From assembly GCA_022495005.1 (NCBI GenBank), contig JAGYXB010001943.1, positions 868,001 through 932,000 of the forward strand: DNA of 64,000 nucleotides, written 5' to 3'. Numbering within the stretch: the first letter of the stretch is position 1; each line of letters starts with the position of its first letter. The notes below the pieces were generated by a model. The model was given only the letters and a program-made list of their open reading frames with translations. It was not told the DNA's origin and did no database searches. The DNA is from Rhyacophila brunnea. Lineage: Eukaryota; Arthropoda; Insecta; Trichoptera; Rhyacophilidae. Made by a program: the position numbers and the translations under genes. This document shows, piece by piece, positions 56,762 to 64,000 of the stretch.

Positions 56762-59090
56762 ATATTACTAGCTGAAGTACCCGGCTTCGCACAGGGTCGC
56801 TTCGTGGTTATATTTATCTTAGATATTTGAAAAATAATAAGAGGTAATTATTTTTTTAATATTAAAATATCTGTGTAATACAATATGGCAATATGAAAAT
56901 AATTCTTATAGGAGTAAAGGTCAAACATAAGAACACTAAATTAAAATCGAATCCAAAATATGAAAACGTTATTAATGTTATTAATATGTAGTAAAAAAAA
57001 AACAAAATTGGATGGAAAAAACAAACAACAAACTTTGTATTTTATATAATAATAATTTAGAAACCTTCGCAGGTGTGCGCACAACAACTGACAAAAGTTT
57101 CATCGCAATCGGATGAATGGTATAGGAGCGCATACGAATAGTAGAAGAAGATGATTTTCTAAATCAGAAATCTTTGTGGGCATGCGCATGACAACTCACC
57201 AAAGTTTCATTGCAATCGGATTAATGGTATAGGAACGCATACGAATAGAAGAAGAAGAAGATGGTACTAATTCAAAAACCTTCGCGGGCGTGCGCACAAC
57301 AACTGGTCAAAATTTCATCACAATCGGATGAATGGCATAAGAACGCATACAAATAGAAGAAGAAAAAGATGATTGTACTAATTGAGAAACCTTTGCGGGC
57401 AAGGGCACAACACTTGATCGAAATGTCATTGCAATCGGATGAATGGTATAGGAACGCATAAGAATAGAAGTAGAAGATGATTTTCTAATTCAGAAATTTT
57501 TGTGGGCATGCGCACGACAACTCACCAAAGTTTCATTGCAATCGGATGAATGGTGTAGGTACGAATTCGAATAGAAGAAGAAGATGATGGTTTTACTAAT
57601 TTAGAAACCTTTGCAGGCGTGCGCACGACAACTCATCAAAGTTTCATTGCAATCGGATGAATGGTATAGGAACGCATAGGAATAGAAGAAGATGGTTGTA
57701 CTAATTCAGAAACCTTCGCGGGCTTGCGCACAACAACTGGTCAAATTTTCATCGCAATTGGATGAATGGTATAAGAACGCATACGAATAGAAGAAGATAG
57801 AATGAAGAAGAAGAAGAAGATGATGGTTCTACTAATTCAGAAACCTTTGCAGGCGTGCGCACGACAACTCACCAAAGTTTCATTGCAATCGGATGAATGG
57901 TATAGGAACGCATACGAATAGAAGAAGATGGTTGTACTAATTCAGAAACCTTCGCGGGCTTGCGCACAACAACTGGTCAAATTTTCATCGCAATTGGATG
58001 AATGGTATAAGAACGCATACGAATAGAAGAAGATAGAATGAAGAAGAAGAAGAAGATGATGATTTTTTTAATTCAGAAACCTTTATGGATGTGCATAGAA
58101 CCACTTACCAAATTTTCATTGCAATCGGATGAATGGTATAGGAACCAAGGAAGAAGAAGAAGATACTTGTACTAATTCAAAAACCATTGCGGGTGTTACC
58201 ACAATAACTGACGAAGGTTTCATCGCAATCGGATGAATGGTATAGGGACCATACGAATAAAAGAAAAATAGAATGAAGAAGAAGAAGATGGTTGTACTAA
58301 TTCAGAAACCTTCGCGGGTGTTGGCACAATTATTGACGAAAATTTTATTGCAATCGGATGAATGGAATAGGAACGCATACGAATAGAATAATATAGAATA
58401 GAAGAAAAAGAAGAAGAAGAAGATGGTTGTACTAATTCAAAAACCATTGCGGGTGTTACCACAACAACTGACGAAGGTTTTATTGCAATCGGATGAATGG
58501 TATAGGGACCATACGAATAAAAGAAGATAAAATGAAGAAGAAGATGGTTGTACTATTTTAGAAACCTTTGTGGGTGTTAACACAATAACTGACGAAGGTT
58601 TCATCGCAATCGGATGAACGGTATAGGAACCATACGAATAAAAGAAGATAGAATGAAGAAAAAGAAGAAAATGATGATTTTTCTAATTCAGAAACCTTCA
58701 TGAATGTGCATACAACCACTTACCAAAATTTCATTGCAATCGGATGAATGGTATAGGAACCATAGAATAAAAGAAAATAGAATGAAGAGGAAGAAGAAGA
58801 TGATGATTTTTTTAATTCAGAAACCTTCATGGGTGTGCATACAACCACTTTCCAAAATTTCATTGCAATCGGATGAATGGTATAGGAACGCATACGGGAC
58901 AGACACACAGACAGACAGACATACAGACAGACAGACATTCATTTTTATATATTAGTATAGCCTATACTCTTCCCGCAAGTGCAAGCAATAAGTTTACAAA
59001 GTTTTATCGCAATCGGATGAACGGTATGGCTGCGCATTAAATACGAACAAACAAACACACAAATATTAATTTTTATATATTAGATTATAG
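56762..59090 (+). mobile_element. Non-autonomous element with internal tandem array, copy B
   Basis: The same 5' start as copy A ('tatattactagctgaagtac') is followed by a nearly identical 270-bp leader. The array of about 16-17 units of 105-135 bp runs from 57060 to 58900. GACA/CAGA microsatellite follows at 58896-58937, and the 3' end is 'aaatattaatttttatatat'. The leader is about 97% like that of copy A, so the copies are young, yet array size differs nearly two-fold. The open frames at 58220-58462 and 58704-58955 are repeat products. Confidence 0.78.
57060..58900. repeat. Tandem array, about 16 units
   Basis: The anchor 'gcaatcggatgaatggtata' or a close variant recurs near 57106, 57213, 57322, 57431, 57538, 57648, 57756, 57885, 57995, 58124, 58226, 58355, 58484, 58611, 58737 and 58866. 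Two consecutive blocks of two units (57601-57830 and 57836-58060) are nearly identical, a sign of recent block duplication. Confidence 0.85.
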
Positions 59091-59454
59091 TATTATAGAT
59101 ACATAATATTCTATGGAGGTTCTTATATCCATAACTTCAATATTGTTTACTCCATTTTAGCACTGACTTTCAAAAATTTTGATACTTGTACTCAACCTCA
59201 GACCGTCCTATGATAAAACTAGCTTATGTCGCGTTTTCACGTGGCGATTTTTGTCGTTCAACTACCTATACGTTTAACGACAGTTGAAAGTCGATTGATA
59301 AGTGGGAACCATGTTTCAAGAAAGTTTATCAACTCGTTAGTTTAATTAAAAGGAGTTGAGGTCCTTTCTACTTTTTGCGATTCAATACTGAACCATCATG
59401 AGTCAGTTGCATAGATAGAGTAATCAGGGTGGTAACAACTTGCATCAGTCTTCT

Positions 59455-59735
59455 TTCACCCTATCACGACCCAGCATTGGGGCATAGGGCGAGCACAAGT
59501 TTATGCCAATTCTCTCGATTCATCACCAACTCTTACGCCTCTCGCCATACCAGACCTGCAGCGCATAGATCATTTTTGTAGCATCGCTGCAGGGTGAGGG
59601 AGGGCCGGCCACGATGACGGAAACCTTGAGTCTGTGCCACAAGGGTACGAAGTGTCGCACTCTTTGGCGGCATCCGGAGCACATGTCCCAGCCACGTAAA
59701 GCCTTTCTTCATGATTACCTCAATCACCGAAGGCT
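59455..59735 (-). pseudogene. RTE-like LINE C-terminal fragment
   Basis: The minus strand reads GFTWLGHVLRMPPKSAT, then GFRHRGRPSLTLQRCYKND, then WREA, a stop codon, and after it ELVMNRENWHKLVLAL, CPNAG and stop. This is the RTE-like polyprotein end (WLGHVLRMP, GRP, R--W--LV blocks) with one in-frame stop near 59540. Only this 3' portion is present. Confidence 0.8.
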
Positions 59736-59750
59736 GCTGTGTCCGCTCAC

Positions 59751-61094
59751 GATCTCAGGTGTTTGTAACGCAGTCGTACCAATGTACCTCTAAGATTCGG
59801 CGAAGACATCGATTCTCAAAGTTCAAAAGCCGAGACCTTTAAAGATCAATAATAGTAGCATCAGTAGGTACGTCACTTTTATTTGTTTCAATCGACGCCA
59901 TTTTGATTATAATATCGGTAAAATTAAAATCACAACATGAATACTCGTTATTAGGTGTTAAATATATTATTATCAAATGTCAATACTCAGATATATTTTC
60001 AGTATTTAAAAGGATATTTTCAATACGTATTACAACATTAAGATTGTATATAATATTATAAAGCATATTACGTATAGGTACTCAAATAGTGTTGAAAAGC
60101 ACTTATACCCCAGGAAGTCGTTGAAAGACATTGATTTTTATTTATAAATATCTTAATAATATATAAAAGTAAATCATACCTATGTTTTCAATAAAATTGT
60201 ATACCGATATTACACTGTGCACGCCTCTTAATTTCCAGTGAATATTAAAATACCTACAAAACAAAAGTTAGATGGAATAAATTTTCTCCAGCAATTAGCG
60301 CAAATTACCCGAGGAAGTTTTTTTGTAATTTAATTTCTCTCGGCAGATGAAGTAAGTCCAAGACAATAAAACGCTTCGCAGTGAAGAAAATTCTATGGAA
60401 ATACACACCATTTTACAAAAATATAAAAAAAACTATTTATTTGTATTAAACAGTTTTATAATTATATAGATAAGTAAAATATTTTTTAAACAATAATTAT
60501 TGTTTTTGTAGAGCAACAGCAGGTTATCCTAGACACAGTTTTCTTGTCTGTTTTTTAAATTGATTATTCAATCATTCACTCATATGGTTTCAGGTCATCG
60601 ATGTTTTAACGGGCGTAGTATGTAAAGAATTACCGAATCAGTTTTATTGTTATTAAACGACTCTGTTCATAGACGGCTTATAAAAATTTCATTTCTTCGT
60701 CAGCAAATAAATTCATATTACAAAATTAATACTGTCGACAGGAGGATACTTGATGGAATTTGAATTTAAATTCTTGATTTAATTTTTGTACTATTCCATT
60801 TGAGTCGTATTTTGTAAACCGGGTTTCGCTTTTGTACACTGACAACGAATAGAGTTAATAAATGAATACAGTAAAATAGTACATACACGTAAACGTATGA
60901 GAAAGAAGGGAGAAGACGATGTGAGAATGTTGACAGGTGATACTGCCATCGTGTAATATCTGCTAATATATATATATATATAATAAACAATTTTTATGCA
61001 AAGAATAATTCACAAGATTTAAGAATTTAACATCTTTTATTGAACATACATAATTTGACAACAAATATATATAAACATAAGAAAAAATATTTTT
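59751..61094. other. Intron-like non-coding stretch
   Basis: No gene is recognised. The segment 60245-60365 is repeat-free and moderately GC-rich, with 'cagcaattagcgcaaattac' (homeodomain-like cores). It is a candidate regulatory block only. A short TA microsatellite is at 60966-60981. Confidence 0.3.
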
Positions 61095-61185
61095 GAAAAC
61101 ATCCAGCTGGATTCGAACCTGCGCGTCCGGGATTCGCGCCCATATGCCATGACTACTAAGATACACGTGTCTTATCTAATCGTAA
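61095..61185 (-). repeat. tRNA-like SINE head or tRNA pseudogene
   Basis: The reverse complement has a perfect B box, ggttcgaatcc (61108-61118), and 'cttagtagtcatggcatatg' as a degraded A-box/D-arm. The acceptor arms do not pair and the T stem has a mismatch, so it is not a functional tRNA gene. Confidence 0.6.
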
Positions 61186-61270
61186 CGAAGTTAACTAATG
61201 TTTTTACATTACTCTCTGAAGCGCTTTCTAAATTGCGTTACTTATTTGACAATCGGCTTTTATATTTTAA

Positions 61271-61440
61271 ATCAAAGTCAGGGCTCTAAATGCTCCGGAG
61301 AGCAACGGAGCGCCGTTTCAGTTCATAACACACGTATTTCTATAAAATACCCATAAAATTAGATAAATAGGTTAATATTTTCGTAAAATTATCGAGCGCT
61401 CCAGTTCGTAAAATTTTCAATTTCAAGCGCTGATCAAAGT
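61271..61440. mobile_element. hAT MITE (CAGGGCTCG family), copy 2, exact 8-bp TSD
   Basis: The element is 61279-61432 (154 bp), from CAGGGCTCTAAATG to the inverse of CAGCGCTTGAAATTG. It is flanked by identical octamers atcaaagt (61271-61278, 61433-61440). It keeps the subterminal block 'acggagcgccgtttcagttc' of copy 1 (21395-21647) but is internally deleted. Confidence 0.92.
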
Positions 61441-61636
61441 GTTTAATTACCTTTATTGCTAACGGTATCACGATCTCTCTTATTTTTTTTTTGTTATAAC
61501 ATACTTGCACTTGCTAATAATTTTGTATATTATATATTATATTATATTCTTGGACAGACAATCTACACGATGTCGCGTGAAGATACTTTCAGTCTAACGT
61601 CTCCATTCCATATGGTGACCAACTCTTTCTACTTAT

Positions 61637-61918
61637 TTATGTGCTGTTGCTTTGTTTCAACTCTTTGTTCTTCGTATCCAAAAATACGACGAAACAAGCA
61701 ATAAATTTAATTGTTAAATTTGCATAGCGAAATAATGTTCGCGGAGACCGACGATTGTGTTGTGCAGAATTCCCATTCCTCGGTTGACAATTATATATCA
61801 GCCGGGCGTGAAGTGAAGTCTTGGCGGATTTAACATAATGCAATTTCTGAACGTCTTCCCCGTTAATTGGTCGCCATATTGAGACCAATTTCCTTTCCTG
61901 CGCGCTTGGTACCGACAA
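61637..61918 (-). CDS. Hypothetical minus-strand ORF, doubtful
   Basis: This 93-codon open frame in a segment of higher GC than its surroundings (61735-61915) includes RKLVSIWRPINGEDVQ. I recognise no family and see no splice framing. It may be an old transposon fragment or a chance frame. Confidence 0.15.
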   Translation of the reverse strand: MSVPSAQERKLVSIWRPINGEDVQKLHYVKSAKTSLHARLIYNCQPRNGNSAQHNRRSPRTLFRYANLTIKFIACFVVFLDTKNKELKQSNST

Positions 61919-61929
61919 CTATTGTATAC

Positions 61930-62592
61930 CTCTAGGACATGGTTGGCGAACCTTTTTACGTACGCGTGCCGAGCAGTTGTAGGGAAAAAAATAGTTTTTA
62001 AAAATTCTATTAAAAAAATGATGATGTTCTAGATACCACTCACAGAAAATAGCACACATATAGCTTTATCACTTTTTTCAATTACGCCATACATTTCGGT
62101 CCACAAATGTTTCAAACTGTCTGCCAGAATTACTACTACTAGCTTCAACAAAATTTTGTTTCTTATTTGGTGCAGTCATTTTTGTGGGTAGAAATGAAAT
62201 TGTTTGTTAATGTATTAATAAGTTTGGTTATTTACGCACAAATTGACACCAGAAATGCTTTCTCTCGCTACAGTGGTCTCAAGAATTGTAAATCGATCAA
62301 AATTAGGGGATTGCGGCGCGGCATTCCCCGCCGCCTTAGGAGGTTAGTACGATAATACTAGATTATGTGAAACATAAAGTTTGCCGGAGAAGGGACGACC
62401 TATGCAATTTTATATTTAAATTGAAAATAATGCTTATTCTTGAAGAGTATTGCCTGCTATTGTTTATACAATACGATTTGTCATTTATTTTAATTATAGG
62501 TATTTTTTTCTCTTCAAACGCGCGCCATGCAAAATCATCCCACGAGCCACTGGTGGCACGCATGCCATAGATTCGCCACCACTGCTCTAGGA
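61930..62592. mobile_element. hAT element (CAGTGGTTGGCGAACC type), exact 8-bp TSD
   Basis: The element is 61938-62584 (647 bp). It starts CATGGTTGGCGAACCTTTTT and ends in the inverse of CAGTGGTGGCGAATC. It is flanked by identical octamers ctctagga (61930-61937, 62585-62592). Ends of this sequence are characteristic of a widespread animal hAT group, and the subterminal 'cgtgcc' repeats fit. The interior is non-coding apart from a short GC palindrome, gcggcgcggcattccccgcc, near 62311. It is an internally deleted derivative. Confidence 0.93.
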
Positions 62593-62715
62593 ACATTTTA
62601 GATGGATATTAATTTGTAATTTGACTATTTTATGACATTATATTAATATAAAATATAAATAATCCAAATTTCACAATATATTCTATATATTATTTGTGTT
62701 TTGAAAATATATTTC

Positions 62716-62836
62716 TGTGGTGGCTCACGTGGTGCAGTGCGTAAGACGCTGGCCTTCCACCCGAGAGTTCTAGATTCGATCCCGGTGAGAACACCATATT
62801 TAAGTGATTTTCTCACAGCCTGGGTGTTTGTGATTG
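62716..62836 (+). repeat. tRNA-derived SINE family S2
   Basis: The head 'gtggtggctcacgtggtgca' has an A-box-like 'tggtgcagtgcgtaagacg', and a good B box, 'gattcgatcccgg', follows at 62772-62784. The short body ends 'tctcacagcctgggtgtttg', which also occurs inverted at 8251-8283. The two copies define a shared 3' end of this SINE. Confidence 0.75.
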
Positions 62837-63410
62837 TTCAAAATTACTAACAACATTACGAAAAAGCAAGGACATGGTTATTTATAATTCTAAAAAAAAA
62901 TTCTTTCTGTTAATTCAGTGATTCCATTTAGCTCCGCAAGGCGTGTTAGAAGCTCTGCGAAAATTCGTAAAAGCTATCGACAAATTTATAATAAGCATGA
63001 GAAAAAGTTCGACGTCGTCTAATTTTAAACAATGGTGTATGTAGTTTTAAGTTCAAATTAAAAATTGACGATTCTATACGGTTATCAAATAAGAGATATT
63101 AACATATTCACTGTACTTTTCTCTCGATAAGTTGATTGTGTCACGAACTGTATCACGAGGTGAGTCAAATAAAAGAAAAATTAAATTACATTCCAATCCA
63201 AAATATGCAAACTTCATGAAATATCAAAATTGTAATTAGCAGGAAAGGTAAATTGAACAAATAATAAACTTTGATTTTTTTTATATTATGTATATGTCAG
63301 TTGAAAAGGTAACGAAACAAACATATTTCGATTAGTACTTATATTACAATAAATAGATTTTAGTTCATTTTTTGAATTTTTTTTAACAGGATATTATATT
63401 TTTCTTTCAG
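62837..63410. other. Non-coding stretch before a candidate splice acceptor
   Basis: AT-rich. It ends in a pyrimidine-rich tract (atatttttctttcag, 63396-63410). No other feature is seen. Confidence 0.4.
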
Positions 63411-63473
63411 GTATGTAACACCAGCATTTTTCTCCCCTCGTGATATTTTCCAGTGTATTGAGTTAATAACAGG
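63411..63473 (+). CDS. Candidate 63-bp cassette exon or pseudo-exon
   Basis: This segment is bounded by an excellent acceptor (tttttctttcag) and a consensus donor (AGG|gtaagt). Only the reading with one leading base is open and gives YVTPAFFSPRDIFQCIELIT. The phase-0 reading that would follow prickle exon B hits TGA after ten codons. If spliced into prickle it would end translation before the LIM domains. It may be a poison exon, an exon of another gene or a chance match. Confidence 0.3.
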
Positions 63474-64000
63474 GTAAGTTTTTCAGAAAATATTAAATAG
63501 TAAATAGTTTTATCATTTCTGTATAAAACAAAATAATTAATTAAATTATTATTTCTTATCGGTATACTATCCACATAATAATTTTGAAAGATATTACTGA
63601 TACAAAATGATCTTCATACCGTTTATATTCTGTCAGATTTGATTTCATTTAATAACATGTCTTTGTATATCATCACTATATTATTGGCAAGTTAGTAAGC
63701 ATAGTAGTTTGCATTTAGATTGCATGTTTGGGTATTTACCAAAACCCACCGTATTCTCCTGTCTGTATACGATGCTCAGTGGCTCACCAAATTCGATCAA
63801 CTAAATAGCATAATTATTTTATAATTGTGACAAAACATAACCAACGTCTGCCCATCTATTCTATACACAAGGCTGCTATATGCGGCTATCGGCGACTACC
63901 GAGGGTAGTTTATCATATTATTTATGTATTGAGGTATTATAATTGTTACAATAAGTTAGCCGTCTAAACTGTCAAAACTGTCTATCTCGCTCTATATTTA
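63474..64000. other. Non-coding stretch to the window end
   Basis: AT-rich, no feature recognised. The run 63875-63905 has a few CpGs but no open frame. Confidence 0.4.

Noticed and set aside
57060..58900. CRISPR-like regular repeats
   Set aside because: The units are long, diverged and contiguous, with no spacer structure, and the context is eukaryotic.
58220..58955. ORFs on both strands in the second tandem array
   Set aside because: Same explanation as in copy A: repeat-derived frames and CAGA/GACA microsatellite.
61095..61185. Possible functional tRNA gene on the minus strand
   Set aside because: The perfect B box is not supported by acceptor-stem pairing.

Overview
The window is AT-rich nuclear DNA from an arthropod, almost certainly an insect. 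The evidence is split coding exons with GT-AG junctions, an array of insect-type telomere motif (TTAGG/CCTAA) inside a fold-back element, insect-style CR1-, R1- and RTE-like retrotransposons, and a dense population of hAT-type miniature elements. I cannot name the species. The long AT/TAAT-rich spacers would fit a hemipteran such as an aphid, but this is only an impression.

Only one host gene is recognisable. Two exons on the + strand (39251-39364 and 41977-42105) join in phase 0. Together they encode 81 residues of the PET domain of Prickle, the planar-cell-polarity protein. The exon with the N-terminal half of the PET domain is not seen in the first 39 kb. No LIM-domain exon is seen in the last 22 kb. 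The window therefore looks like the inside of a very large prickle gene: an upstream intron of more than 39 kb (unless an unrecognised 5' exon lies in it), a 2.6-kb intron, and a downstream intron that runs off the end. The only other coding-like pieces are a GC-rich open stretch near 45.16-45.35 kb and a 63-bp splice-flanked segment at 63411-63473. Both are unassigned.

Most of the rest is transposable-element sediment. Region by region: 0-5 kb, mostly plain AT-rich DNA with one copy of a four-copy dispersed repeat. 5.6-11.8 kb, a hAT element with perfect 8-bp duplications, a broken CR1 LINE, two 308-bp fully palindromic MITEs, another hAT MITE and an RTE-like LINE tail. 12-14.3 kb, a 2.33-kb DNA transposon with 31-bp terminal inverted repeats and subterminal motif repeats. 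16.7-25.8 kb, a TTAA-flanked element, two hAT MITE families, a fold-back element with a telomere-repeat loop, and repeat copies. 26-38 kb, tRNA-derived SINEs, LINE tails, a TTAA element carrying a nested insertion, and a MITE split by an RTE tail. 39-43 kb, the prickle exons, whose shared intron holds an element with an internal tandem array and a SINE/CR1 chimera. 44-59 kb, more of the same families, including a third TTAA element interrupted by an R1-clade LINE and a second, larger tandem-array element. 59-64 kb, a LINE tail, two hAT elements with exact duplications and a SINE.

The most informative points are the SINE whose 3' half is CR1 3' UTR, the repeated use of prickle introns as insertion targets with many intact target-site duplications, and the 2.3-kb transposon of unassigned superfamily.
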